64,000 nt of DNA, taken from the NCBI RefSeq assembly GCF_014898815.1, contig NW_026515509.1, positions 186,001-250,000 of the forward strand, written 5' to 3'. This document shows positions 25,141 to 38,520 of this stretch, one piece after another. The notes under the pieces are model-generated. The model did not search any database. It had not been told where the DNA came from and saw only the letters and a program-made list of their open reading frames with translations. Source of the stretch: Panonychus citri. Its lineage: Eukaryota > Arthropoda > Arachnida > Trombidiformes > Tetranychidae. The translations under genes were made by a program, and so were the position numbers. Positions within the stretch are counted from its first letter, which is position 1; each line of letters opens with the position of its first letter.

Positions 25141-25773
25141 AGAGATAACTTGGTAAGTCAAATCATTTTTCTTGTATAGTTATTTTATACTAAAGTGCGT
25201 TTTCTATCTATTTTAGCACAATTTCAATCTTTGTTTGGGTATTGATCAAAATTCCAGTTAAATTGCGGTGTAAATTGGGTAAGATCTGATTGCAATTTCT
25301 CCTACGCTTTTTAATGCGAGATTGATGGGTATTAAACCAATCAGTAAATTTACGGCTCTAAGAGGAAATGCTACGAATGCACATTAGATTATGGAAGAAT
25401 TAAATTCTGCAGCGAATAGTTTTGTTAATATTAGACGATGTTGTACATTGAATGATGGAACTATTTACGTTCAAGTCATTTCTACTAAAAATGGAATTCG
25501 AATTGATTAGGCATCGGTAATGATAATTCGTCGAGCTGCGTTAAAATGTTTTGAAAATTAAAGATGTTTCCGTTCAGAGCAAAATTATTGAATACCTTTC
25601 ATTGTGCAAATCAATGCTTTGACAAAACTAAATGTTATCGTATCCACGATTGTTCTTTCTGTGGAAATCAGCATCGTTTGATTTATGGTGGATCGTATCA
25701 AAAAGCTGAGCAAAATTTGGTTAACCAAGAAAATTGCATACAATCCATACATAATGGTTATTTCATTTCATGA
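25141..25773 (+). pseudogene. Broken gene remnant with Cys/His cluster
   Basis: Near 25295-25550 the plus strand reads as coding-like protein with in-frame stops (pieces LFNARLMGIKPISKFTALRG and SFVNIRRCCTLNDGTIYVQV). A change of frame leads to 25564-25773, whose start holds CX3CX5CX3HXCX2CX3H (from HCANQC to CGNQH). That spacing resembles the Cys/His cluster in the first protein of some tyrosine-recombinase and other retroelements. Function is not assigned, and the region is decayed. Confidence 0.4.
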
Positions 25774-26910
25774 TAATACTGTCCTAATTCAATTCATTTC
25801 ATCGTAAAATCAAAAACATCAAATTGATTAAAGTATATACATATTGAATTCATGCATTAACATGTATGTATTTCATAAGTTAGTTTATATTACTGAAATT
25901 TCGCGGTTTTCTAAAGATAAAATGTCGCTCGGGTCTGGCGTTAATTTTGCATTGCAAACTCTCATATTCTTTGTTATTACGCCCTGTATTTAAAAGTGAT
26001 GGTTAAAGCTACCGTAAGAATCGTATTTGTTGATGGATAAGAAGAGAAATAAGATTTGTTTGAATCTATCCCATGCAAATGTACCATAGAGAAACAAAAC
26101 ACAAGAGAAAGAGATGCAGTAAGAAAAAAAATTATCCGTGTTTATTCTCTTTATTTACAAGAGCAGATTTTTGATAATTGTCTTCAGTTATAAATAAGAC
26201 ATGATTTGCAAATGAAATAACTGAGTTAATTGATACATATAAAGTAAAAGTGTGTTTCATCGGTGAAACAGCTCCTTTCAACCTCTTTCAAAGAGAGATA
26301 AAAGTGCCATTTCATCAGTTTCTCTTCATTTTTTCAACTGCCGACGAATATGTCTGGTACTTTGGTCTGTCCCATTAGATATCTTTGCTCTTTTCTAGCT
26401 CTGAGACAACTACGTTTCTATCTAATTGTTGAAAACAGACCAATAGACGCCCATCACGCCTTCCTTGTAGTCTATCCTTGAAATTTTTCGTTTCAAAAAA
26501 CTCTCTCAATTTCCTCCAGATACGTGGAGAACGTAGTGTGCATATAAAAAAAGTTTATCCTTAATTTATTTTAATAAAATTTTATTTGGTATTAAAAATG
26601 CCAAAATAACCATTGATTGATAGTCAAAACTTTAAATTAATCAATCGGCCCGAAAAATAATATATTTCGTGAGAATAGGGATCTTTTAGTTAAAATAAAT
26701 AGGATGCGAATCCATATCTGATATCGGGATTCTATAACGATATCTGTACCATAAAAGTGCAATAAATTGGAAAATAATATATCTTCATTTGATTTAAATT
26801 CATCCATTATTTCAAGAAAATAGTTCAGTTATAAATATTTGAACTGTTTTATCCAAGCATTAGTAGCTTTGGTATTCATGCCGTGAATTAAGTATCTGTT
26901 CTGGATGCTT
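25774..26910. other. No gene seen
   Basis: Complex AT-rich sequence with few microsatellites. Short frames only. Confidence 0.5.
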
Positions 26911-27108
26911 TTAAGCTAAATGCTCAGCAAGATTTTGCCATCTCTTTGTTTCTCCGAAGCTGATAACTTTATGACAAAATCTACATTCTAAGTTTTGTTC
27001 ATTCGCATTGAACCCAATCCAAATACCAAAATCACAGTTATTCATGATCTTGTCCCACAGCCACGTATAGCGATATTGGTTGAAACTAAGAAGTTCACAT
27101 GAGTTCAC
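26911..27108 (-). pseudogene. Fragment with BED-like zinc-finger motif
   Basis: A 65-codon minus frame contains a Trp-rich segment and then CRFCHKVISFGETKRWQNLA followed by EHL. The CX2C with basic residues and a later His fits a BED or hAT-type DNA-binding finger, a common remnant of DNA transposons. The second half of the finger is cut off by a stop. No transposase follows. Confidence 0.3.
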
Positions 27109-30100
27109 TTACATATGTGGTCAGGGTTGACCATATTAGTGGCGCCAATTGAACTGGGTTGAGAAGTGCGCGAATTTTGAAGTTGGTTAATCAAGAAAAT
27201 ATTGGAAACGTTAATTTCACAACATGATTAAAACAGATATGTTCGAAGCTAATATAATTGTTTTTCATGTGTAATTTTTATGAAATGTTCCTTTTCCTGT
27301 GATTGAAAATTATTTCACTTGGTGTCAGACCAAACAATTAATTGTAAAACCATCGTAAGATTGTCAGACTTATGTTTAAAATTAAGAAAATTAAACGTTC
27401 GAACGGGGCTCAAGGCCTGGAGAATGCATTAAAGGTAGCAATTAAATTCAGAAATTCTAGAAAAGGTAAATGGGTGATAATCAGAATTGGATTCGAATTA
27501 AAATCGTTTTAACTTAGAACAGATTGGATAAAATAAGATGAAATAGTGAGGCATGAAGCTAAAGATTGACCTCACAAATACCTTCATTAAAGTCTGACTT
27601 GTCAGATTTCATGATAATTTATTCAGACCCTGAACTGAAGATCATTAACGTCAGACCCTAATAATAAATTATGACCTTTATCAGAGTAACCATCTGCCAT
27701 GACCTTAAACGCTTAATCTTAAACTTAATCTTTGTCTGGTTTGAGGATAAAAGAGAGTAAGCAATAAAGGGAGATCAGAGTGAAAGACACTAACAACAGT
27801 TTGTTTGAATTTGTGGTGATCAGAGAGACGATGATAGATTCAATTTTGGGTTATCCTCGTCTTTATTTAATTCTTTTACTTTCTCTTTGTTTATCGGTTT
27901 CCCCAAATAATCGATCGTTCAAGCAACTCGATTCAGAGAAGTTTCTTCTGATTTCTTCAAAACGTTTGTACTTATCTTTTACAGTGAAGCATGTAAAGGT
28001 AAAGTTAATTCGATTATATGTGATTTGAGAAGAACCACCATTGTAAATGTAAAAATCAGACTCCAGTTGTGTTATATTCAATGCATCTTTCCAGGACACA
28101 GGCATATTTATCGCGATTTTGTTGCGCTTTTATCACCTGGGACTTTTAGAGAAGGTTTTGTGAAACCGATTTTTTACGTTCATTATATCTAAGAATGTAT
28201 GGCTTGATTGATTGCGTAATGATACATGTAGATTGAGACACTAACGTCTGACTTGAATTGAAAAAAAACAATGAATACTAACTATGAATCAATTAGTATA
28301 CCTTGCAATAGAAAAAGGTGAATATAGTCTTGCTGTATTTTTGTTGCTGACATGAATGCAGATTTTATTGGGTAACCCAGTTATAGCCGGATAGCTGGTT
28401 AAAATCCCTCAAAGACCGTTAAAGTAGACAGAATAGTTTGCACGTTCACTTTGTTACTAATAAACGGTAATCTAAGCTCAAAATGTAGCCCTTGCCCTTC
28501 GTCTTGTGGTTTCATCTGACTGATTCAAGACCTCCTTCATAGCAACCAAATCGAGATAAGTCGAGATATTTATTCAATTAATTAATCAATTTCGCGGGCT
28601 AATCAGCCCAAAGTCTCGACAGATTCTTAATCATAAAAAAATTGATTCGATTTCTTATCTTATCTCACCGCTTTAAGACATGTAATTTCGATAAGTACCT
28701 CCGCGCTTATGCTTCCATGAAAGTGCAATATCTCAAAAAGTAATATTCATAACGAAATAAATTGCATTTTTGAAATCAGCGTGTCAAGTTTAGTTGAGAA
28801 AATTTCCAATTTCCAATTTTTGCGATGGGAAATTTTCCTAATCTTTTTGATGTCCTCCTTAGGTTGTTGACTGTACTTAAAAGACATTATATCTTTTATC
28901 TTATCCGAGCGATATATTGATGTTTGCATTGAAATAAAGCTCAGAATCAGTTGTGCAAAATTAACTCGCATCATTTCATTGATTCCAGATTCGTGCTAAA
29001 GATGATAATGACAATAGAAATCCTAAACTAACGGGATAAGAGCATTTGTATCTTTTATCAGGATTCGCACCATTGTATTAACATCTCTTTCTCTCTCTCA
29101 TCATTATCATCTGCATCCTTTTCCTTTTCCATCTCTCCTCATCATCATCCTCCTTTAGGCTATTAACCAATGGACGGATAACATGCAACATCCAGAGAGG
29201 AAGAAATCAATGGTGAAAGATTTATCTCTATGAAATATCCTCTTTATAACTCCATGAAAAACGCAGATATTCTTAAGCTCTTTCAACTGATCATCTTCAT
29301 CAATAATTGCCCACAGGGAGTTTTTTGCTTCTTCTCCTTTCCACCCTCATCTTCTGTTCTTGTTCCCAATTCTCTTCTCATTTCTCCTTCTCTCTATTTC
29401 CAATTCTAATAAGGACAATATGCAAAGGGAATGATGTCGAACTGAAAGAGAGAGCAAAATGATGAGAAGGAGGAAGAAAATATATTATATGGCTTTGAGT
29501 TCAGAGTCTAATAGATTAAAGGAAGCGGAAAACTACAGTTACCAGGAAGCTAGAAGGAAGATCGAGAAGAGGCAAAGAAAGAGAGAAAAGGACGATAATC
29601 ATCTTGAATTAACGAGCCAATGGTGAGCGAAAATGCTGTTAATCTCATTGAGATGCTTTTCAATTCAAGAATAATAGTTGACAACAGTTTCTATGAGGGT
29701 TGATTGCTGCTCGTAATTTTCAGTAGTAACAATTAACCGTTTCCATTTTCAATTTGATTCATTGATTATGATAATAATCGCACACACAACATACAATAAA
29801 TATACTGTATGAAGTTATTCTTGTTTTATTATCGGTCAATCGGATTTAATCAATTCGGCAGAAAGTATCAACATAAAACAGACACAAACAGTTGACATTT
29901 TTCTCAATCTTTAATCCTTGTCAAAACTTTATCCTCATCCTCTCACCTCAATGATGATCAGATTAAACTACAAAATCAAATGATTAAAAGCTCTCAATTG
30001 TTCAGAGTAAATTGTAAATTGTGAAACTAATTGCTTCATATTAATAATATACAGCATCCAAAAAATTACCAAAGAAAAGTTTGCCTTTAATCAAAATCAT

Positions 30101-31497
30101 TGATTGATGATTGAAAACTAATTAACAGTAATGTAAATGTTAAATTTTCATCTATTAATGAGCTTGAGGTGTTTGGACTATCAATTACCATGAACTTGAA
30201 ATAATTATGTTCATACTTATCATTCTGCAAATTTGATTAAATTGTTTAAACCAAGCAATTAAATTGAACTTTAAATTGCTGAAATTGTTTTTTCAAGCGC
30301 AATTTAATCAACAGCGACTTGTAACTTGATTGTTTACTATATTTACTCCAATGCAATTGAAATATTATTCCATGGGAGGTAAATCAAGGCTACAAGATTA
30401 ATGATAATGCAAATGAAATTGTGACAACAAATCACATAGACTTTTGTATGATATTTTTACACTTTAATTGACAGATTTGCAATTGAATCTTCAATGGTGT
30501 GAAGAAAAGGATTAATTTCTGTGTGTGTGTGGATTGAAAAGTATCAACAACAACAATAAAATATGATGATGGTGATGATAATGCAAGTATATATACCCTA
30601 GTACAAGTATATACAGAGAACCTTGATAAAAGCAAATACTTGATTGCAATTGAAATGCAAATCAAAGTGATTGATGAGAAAATTTTATTTGCTTCTTCAA
30701 GTTTACCTTTTTTTTTGGTATAAGTTTTGTGTGTAGGTTGCAATTGATTATCTAAAGATATATGGAAATGCAATCGGTTAATCTGATGAGAATCAGGAAT
30801 TATATTTATTATCATGATGGGATCAAGGTGGTTTTTATATATATTATACTCAAGGAGTGTGAGGTGAGTTGAATTTTTGTTCACTGTCTCATTGAAACTT
30901 TGCATGATTTCATGATTATATTGGAGATTAGTTAATCTTGAATGAGCAAAAAAAGTTGAATGCATTAATCTAAGTTATCTCAATTATCTGTATGTATAAA
31001 GATGACAATCTTTATCTACATGATGTGACACAATATATTAGTATAAGAGAGGGAAAAAAAGTTGATTAGTGTCAAAAGTTGAAGGGGAAATGACTTTTGC
31101 GTTGATTTTAACGTTAATTAAGTGATGATGTTTATGTGTCTTCAAAATCCCATGTGAATTTATCTTGTTAATAATATGCATATATTATTATTAGTATTAT
31201 TATTATGATTATTGGTGATGTCAACTGATTGCTAATGCAAATAAGTGAAGATGATGTAACATTATTTTCCTGCTATCAAAAGTTTCCAGGAACTGAATAT
31301 GTATCATGGTGGAAAAAAGTAGTCAAAATAAACAGGAGAGAGAGAGAGAGAATAGGAAAAAAAAGTTTCCACTCCCTAATCATTATCATTATTTTCATTA
31401 TCTCTTCCGGAAGTTTCAAGCATCTCTCCCTGTCTTTGGGAATCTCTGTCATCTTTGGGATTTTTTTTCTTCTTTAATAATCTGAGCGACGCCTTAA
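27109..31497. other. No supported gene
   Basis: 27.1-29.0 kb is complex sequence in which GTCAGAC-like words recur (near 27325, 27360, 27595, 27650), possibly old transposon DNA. 29.0-31.5 kb returns to the AT-rich, ATC/GA-rich type. A 177-codon minus frame at 30432-30965 has no domain or convincing composition and was not called. Confidence 0.5.
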
Positions 31498-31797
31498 CAA
31501 TTATCAGCTGAATCCATTTACGCTTCTGAATTTGAAGATTATGAGGATGAGGATGAGAAGTTGGATAAATATGATGATGACAAAGCTGATGAAGCTGCGA
31601 AAATGTTGAAAGCTGTTGCAATTATCACACTTCCGTATACCATTGAGACGGATAAAATTTACACTCTTGCCAATGGTGTAACCATTTGGGTTTTTCTTTA
31701 CTCCTTCAGGTTATCAGGATTTCATTCAGTAAATGATGATGATGACATTTTGAAAGAAGCATTAAAGAAACTAAGTCAATCAACTTCCATAATATAA
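31498..31797 (+). CDS. Weak candidate exon, acidic protein
   Basis: A 99-codon open stretch follows an AG at the end of TTATCAG. It has an acidic segment (EFEDYEDEDEKLDKYDDDK), then AAKMLKAVAIITLPYTIETD. The acidic part may simply be GATGATG repeats read in frame, but the second half is more protein-like. No family is recognised. Confidence 0.2.
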   Translation, partial: QLSAESIYASEFEDYEDEDEKLDKYDDDKADEAAKMLKAVAIITLPYTIETDKIYTLANGVTIWVFLYSFRLSGFHSVNDDDDILKEALKKLSQSTSII

Positions 31798-34700
31798 TTT
31801 ACTTTATTCTCTCCATCAGCTTAATCTAAGTAACAGAGATGATAATACAAGTAGTAACATTTATCCTTGCTAATGATACATTTTTTTTGTTCTCTTTGTC
31901 CATCCAAAAACGGTTTCCATGAAAAAGTTCAATAGTTTTTGCTCGGCTAGTTGTCATCAGGAATACAATTATTTTTAAAATATCATTACAATTGGAAGAG
32001 GAAAATTTGTGATCTTCCTCATCCCTACCTTGTACTAATCTTTTCAACCAAAAGCTCAAATATTAATAATTAGGCTTAAAGATTAACTTGAAAAGTGCTT
32101 GTCTTATAACTGTCCAATTTTTTCAGATCTTCATTCATATCCCCCTGAAATTATATCTCTTACCTTTGCATTTCCTTCATCAAATGTGTCAACATAATGA
32201 ACAGTATCATCTTTTACAAATGCAACTCTCTCTCTCTCTCTCTCTCTCGTTGTTGTTGCTGTTATTTCATCAACAAAAGTCAACAATCGAATTGAATAAC
32301 AATCAGGAAATTGGATTGCAAAGCTGAATCAACATGGATTGATCATAGCGATTGCTATTATATGAATATAATGCATGCAATTAGAAAAATGATAATCAGT
32401 TGAATTTACCAATTAATGGCTTTTGAATCCGATTTCCAATAGCTGATCAAAGAAATCAACAAAAATACTTTGCAATTCAAAGTTTCAAAAGGAAAAGATG
32501 AGAAAAAAAAGAAAACTCAAACTAAAATAATTCAATATTTAAACTCAATTATTGGTTTGCAATTGCAAACACAAATCATCAAACAATTAAAGTAAACATG
32601 ATAAAGTAACAATGATTATCTTACCTGGTGAAAATTAGCTTTGCTTTTCAATAAATTAACAAGTGTATCCACTTTACAGTATTATGTTTGCAAATTTGCT
32701 CAACATGATGGTTAGTTTTTTAAAGTTACCTGGATGAAAATAACGCCCTGAACTTTTTGCAAACCATGATGATGATGGTAGTTGGAGATTGTTATTGCAA
32801 AATAGAAAAATCTTGCAAAATCATCTTAAACTGAGAGAAAAAGAGAAAGAGAAAAAGAGAGAAAGAGAGAGAGAGTCTCTCACTCACGCACTTATAACTC
32901 GCTTTTCAATTTTTATCTTTCTTTTTTTCCCGCCAAGTTGATTTTCCAGGTAATTTATTGATTTAGTAATAATTATGAGCAATCAAGCTAATTGCTTGTT
33001 CCTTTTTTCAAGGTTCCAAGTAAATTATTTCTCACCCTTTGCAAGTTGATTTGGCTGATGAACCAAAATTATGTTGATAGTGATTATCACCATCATCAAT
33101 TAATGATGAATGAACATTTATCTCAATCACCTGATTTAAACTAATCAATGTAATGATAACTTTTTTAATTAAACTTTCCCAATTTAACCAATCAAACTGG
33201 ATTAACTTTATCCGCTAAATATTTGATATCATATTGATCATCAAATTATTAATTGAATGATTAAAAATCAACTTAAATCCCCCTGTGAATGTTTAATCGT
33301 TATCAATAACTATTCATAATATTAATTGTAAGTCAATTGCATTTTAAGTTAAAAGTGTTAATTGCAAATAATGAATTGCAAACAAAGTTCAATGAGTAAC
33401 ATACTCTTTGATTGCATGAGTATCTTTCGCAGATCTTTTATAATTCAGACATGATAATCATAAAATCATAGATACGAAATACATATCAGTCGATAAAAAT
33501 CCTGAAACTGTCAACAATTAATCGATAGTTTCAAAGAAGAAGTTTAATTCGAGTTGCAAACTTAATTGGTAATTGATTAACAACAATTGAAAAAATATTC
33601 TATTCAATTAAGCAATTTAAGTTAGAAAACTAATTGTTCCTTTAAAAACTTAAATTGCTTAGCATACACATAACCATTTCGGTTAATAATTAAGGGATAA
33701 TTATAATTTGTTTCGAATTGATTTGTTATTACAATCCTGTTTTCTTTTAATATAATTTGTTGAAAACTTTTTGCTTCTTAGGAATAGAATCCATGAAACT
33801 CTGGTCCAGGGTCTTCCTCTAACTCACTACTCATGTTAGTTGATAATCGTTAAACTAATCAACCTACATGATAATTAAAATTCATTAATTGTTAACCACT
33901 TACAGTGGATCCTTTTCTCAATTAATGTAATTGCACCTTATATGGCAACTTGAAATCATTTAATCAGCAACAATTAATTTAATTGATACAAAATCCATTG
34001 AAAGTTTAAGCCATTTACCAGATTGCACCAAAAGCAACAACAACAACAACAATTAAAGTTTATGATATTAACCATTTCAGCCTTAGGCAATAAGTGAATT
34101 TCAGTATTTATCTGAAGAAGATGGAGAAAAAAAAATTTATATCATAATTGCAATTAACAACTCAAAGAATAAAAAACTTTTGCAATTATTACAGAGATGA
34201 AAAGTTACAATTAACAACATTTATCTAAACTGCATCACCTTATATGTATATACAGAGTGTTCAAATTAGTTAATCAAGGGAAAAGGTCATCAAGGATATA
34301 AGGAAGTAGAAATTTTTTATTTACTTTTGTTTCTGTTCATTTCTAATTCAGCCGATTCCTGGTTATGAGGCACATGAGATTACTCATATACTCACCTTTA
34401 TTTTCATGTGATAAATATTATTCTGATGATGAAGATAAGGGTGATAACTTTTATTTGTGGAAAGAAAAACAAAATAATGACCCCAATTGAAGATGATCCT
34501 TAATAATAGTAGTCGTAGTTTAATCATGATCAATTGCTTTTCACTTGGTGTAAACTTTGCTTAACCAAAATTCTGGGCAAATTTAAGTTAACCTGTATTT
34601 TTCTTGGAGCCCGGGACAGGTAAGGGAAGTTCAGTTGAAAATTATCAGTGAAAATAATCATGAAACAGGAGAAACATCAATGAGTCAACCCTGAAGATAA

Positions 34701-37161
34701 TTATTATGATAATGATGATGATAGAATGAAATTTTGCCAATTGATTGAGTGTCACCTTAAAGTATCAACTTTGCTATTTTAAAATAAAGACTAAAATTAG
34801 TTGATTATTTAGTTGTTTCTTTTTTGTTTCTTTTTTTTCATGGAAAAACTTTTCATCAGATTATCATGAAAAAAGATATTGATGCAAACAAAACTGATGA
34901 CGGTCATTAACCTTTTCCAAGAATTGTTAAATTGCTACAATTAGCATAAACTATAAATTGTAATCTATTGCAATTGTATTAGTAGATATAATATCAAGTA
35001 CAAATGCATCCAGAGAAGATTAAATTGCAAAATATCATCATAATAATATGAAGATAATGATTAGTGATCAGTGATTTTCCTGCTCTGGTTTAGTTTCTGT
35101 ACAGTTGATTGAAAAAAAAAACAAGGGCAGTTGCGATTGAATAGATTGAGCAGATTGACTTTTCCATTGAAAATCTAGTCTTGCAGTTAAATGAGTTGCA
35201 ACAATTAAGGTTTCTACTTTATTGATGATCTTATTTAACTCTTGACAATTATTACCAATCAACTGTATTTATTTATACATAAAGTAACTGTATTCAAATT
35301 GGATTTGAGTTATTGCATTTGCAAGAGTTGTTGTTTTTACACTTTAAACTCAAGGTCCAAGTTGCCTTCAATATTCAAAGATGATGATGATGATGATAAT
35401 TGCATCTTCATCAGTGAATTTTGGGCTTTTCATCATTGAAATGATCCCATTTTTTTCTGGTGAAACATTTTTGTTTTTCCAGTGGAAAGCTTCATTGACC
35501 ATCATGGCAAATCATCATCATTAACATCATATCATCATCTCAATATGCATTTGCTACATTAAACTTTAAATTTTCCTTTTATAACTAATATTCTGCTAAA
35601 TCAACAATCAATTTTAATTGTTGACCTGATTAATTTTAACCATTTTCAACGGCAACGAAAACCTATCACCCAGTTTAAAGGTTGAATGAGTTTTCAAAAT
35701 GGCTGTAAGGTTATTGCATTTTCATTTTTCCAAATTGTGTCAACTTATTGATTGAAATTCTGTAATTGTGTTATGGAAATCATGATAATAATAACGTCAA
35801 TGACTCAGTTTTTTTTTCAATCTCAGTTTTTATCAGACACTTTGTGAGTAGTATATTGAATTTTGCATGTATTACAATAGAATCAGACTCCATGTAAAAA
35901 TCATCATCATTAGTTATCAAGAGTTTGGGTTATTTGGCATTTAAGTTGTTGAATGATTCAAAGTATTAGTGAATTCATTTGGTTTCTTCTTGGTTTCATG
36001 ATAACTGAAAGTTAGATCTCTGAAGAAGGAGCTAAAATCAATGTGAATAAAATGTATTACAACATGATAATATTCCTGATGGTTAATTTCCAATGAATAG
36101 AAAACATTTTCTTCATCAACCTTTGCAATCATGCAATTTTGTACATACAATCTTTTAATCATGTAATCAGCAACATTTCCCATGTAATTGATATTCTCAA
36201 GTTGAAACTTTCATCTCATTTATTGCACCAGAATCATGAACTTTTTCCTCGAGTCTAATTCAATTCATTATTATTATATCACATCTAAAAGTCATCATGA
36301 TAAATGATTCACAAAATGTTTATCATGAGATCATCATGAATTCTTCATGATCCATTCCAGAAGTTACATGAAATCTCAATGATCAGTGACAGAAATGAAC
36401 AACAATATAATCATGTGTAGACATTGCATCAGAATTGCAACTAATAAATTGAACTAATTGATTTCTTCAATCAAACAAACATCATTGATTCTCAGGTTGA
36501 ATAACATTAATCAGTTGGCAATACTTTGTTGTACTTTGTTATCAATAAACTCTAATGAATCATTTAACTCATGTTTATCATCATGATGGTTTAATCATGA
36601 TGGTTATTGCAATTAAAGTTAATTATAATGCAATCACTTTAGATTTGTAATGATGATGAGTTGTTACATATTGAAAGATTATTGGTTGAAGGTTGAACAT
36701 CAATAATGACCATCATCAGGTACATGTATATACATTTTGATGGATTTGAAATGATAATTTAAAAGGTAAAGGTCAGTTTACTAATTGGTTAACTATTATT
36801 ATCGTAATAATCAAGTAAATTACCAAAGGGAAACTTGTTTACCTTTAAAAAGTTTATTTTGATTGGAAAGAGAAAAAAAAATCTTCACCTTCCTCTTCAT
36901 GTTGATTATGATCATGATTATTTCCCAGAATCAAGATGAACATGAAGATAATAAGTAACAATTGATGTTTACGTTGAATTTTAATCAACAATTTATATAA
37001 TCATCATCATCTTTTTGGTAAACACTTTCAAGTTATCAAAACGAATCCATAATTAGCCCTTTAATTATGATTATCTTTTAATCACTAATCTTAAATTGTT
37101 ACCTTCAGATTAATATACTTATGGGTTCTTGATGATTCAGATGATTTGTTTTTCCCTTCCC
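31798..37161. other. Non-coding AT-rich DNA
   Basis: No convincing gene. Contains a CT run at 32226-32248, GA-rich stretches near 32836-32880, and many TTGCAATT/CAATTG words. Probably intron or intergenic DNA. Confidence 0.6.
32226..32248. repeat. (CT)n microsatellite
   Basis: CT run of 23 bp. Confidence 0.9.
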
Positions 37162-37165
37162 AATT
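37162..37165. repeat. Target-site duplication, left (AATT)
   Basis: AATT directly precedes the left LTR and is repeated directly after the right LTR at 47398-47401. Confidence 0.7.
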
Positions 37166-38024
37166 TGAAAGGGGAAAAATAGATGAATGTTTGGAGAGAT
37201 GATGTGATGTGATGAGGTGGATAAGGCTTTTGTAGGGGATTCTAACTAAGGTAATCTAGACTACTAACGTAAAGAGAATCAATTGGTTAATTGTTAACTT
37301 TAGTTATTAAAAGCTACTATCACAAGAGATTCGACTGGCCCTTCACAATTCCAGTCTTACCAAATTCTTTTAGGATAACTTTAACTCACTTATCCGAGTT
37401 TACTCACTGAATTAAGATTATTAGAAATTGTAAATTCTGCTGAAACATTTATTAATGAAAATTAAAAGAAAGAACATGAAAATTAGGCCTTAGCCTTTAC
37501 ACAAAGAAAGTTAAATTTTCTCTTTAGAATGAGTTATTTACTCTTGAAGATCTCAGAGTTAACTAACTTCTTTTTGGTTAAATATGGTTGATGATTAGAA
37601 CATAATTTTAGCGCCATTAGGCTTTGTCATTAGACATTACCCTAAATGGTAAATTGGCTTTTTTATGCCTAATCATCTTGGTTAATCAAAGATTGATACA
37701 AAAAAAACAAAATTAATAAAGAAAAGGTTATAGCCTTATCATAGTACATAAGATAAGGGAAAAAGATGAGATTAAAATTAATCATTAGATTAATATCTTT
37801 AACCATAAGGTCAGATTAATGTCTCATTAGAGTAATCATAAATAAAAGAAAAACAAATTACTCAAAGGTAAATTGAAATAAAAAGTTAAAATAAAGATTA
37901 AAATAAGATGAAAAAGTCTTTAGACTAAACTAATTTTGATTATTTCAATTGTCTAAAGATTTTGGGAAAAAGTTCCATTAGGAATATTGAAAGAAAATCA
38001 ATGAGGACGGAATTTTCCCTGACA
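37166..38024 (-). repeat. 3' LTR of the retrotransposon
   Basis: 859 bp, TG...CA ends, nearly identical to 46539-47397. It is the 3' LTR because the element reads on the minus strand. An AATAAA signal is present on the minus strand at 37448-37453. The sequence just inside it is only weakly purine-rich (GAGGATG), so the polypurine tract is poor or altered. Confidence 0.93.
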
Positions 38025-38206
38025 CATCCTCGGATTTAAGACCATGAAACCTCTGAAGGTTTTCTTTCAAGTTGACGATTGGAACGACTTTGCAAAATCT
38101 TCGGGTCCGTTAGGGCTCTGAGCTTTGCTTGTTCATCTTCGACGAGGTCCTTTTGGTTGACCAATGGTAATTCATAAAGTCAAGTGGCGATTCCATTCCT
38201 GAGGCT

Positions 38207-38515
38207 TTAACAGTTGTCATCAAACTTTGGGGTTGGTCGATTGTAAACAATATCTTTAGATACTCCATAATAGAACCAGTCCTCTGGCCAATGGGCTTCA
38301 TTTTCTTCAACTCGTTGAGAATAGAGTTGGAATAGGGCCGATACTTTAGTATTTCCACAGGTTGACACTGCATTAGCAAAGTGAATTCCATCACCGAGTT
38401 CTTTTACTTTTCCTCGATTTCTTGCCAGAATCCGAGATAGAGTTTCATACTCAATAGAGCTTCGATTCCTGGGAATGAGCTCGATTCGGGATGGTGAATC
38501 CTTGGAACACTAAAA
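38207..38515 (-). pseudogene. ORF3 C-terminal end of exonuclease-like domain, other frame
   Basis: In a frame different from 38521-39027, an open stretch of about 100 codons includes SSIEYETLSRILARNRGKVK and then HFANAVSTCGNTKVSALFQL. In position and spacing this matches the C-terminal helix region of REX/ISG20-type exonucleases, where a His/Asp-bearing S-x-E-D-A motif is expected. Here that motif is replaced by CGNTKVSA. TAA is at 38207-38209. The overlapping 94-codon frame 38110-38394 is a less likely reading. Confidence 0.5.
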
Positions 38516-38520
38516 GGCTA

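Noticed and set aside
30432..30965. 177-codon minus-strand open frame
   Set aside because: No domain, poor coding composition, and it spans CAT-rich simple sequence. Long open frames occur by chance on one strand of such DNA.
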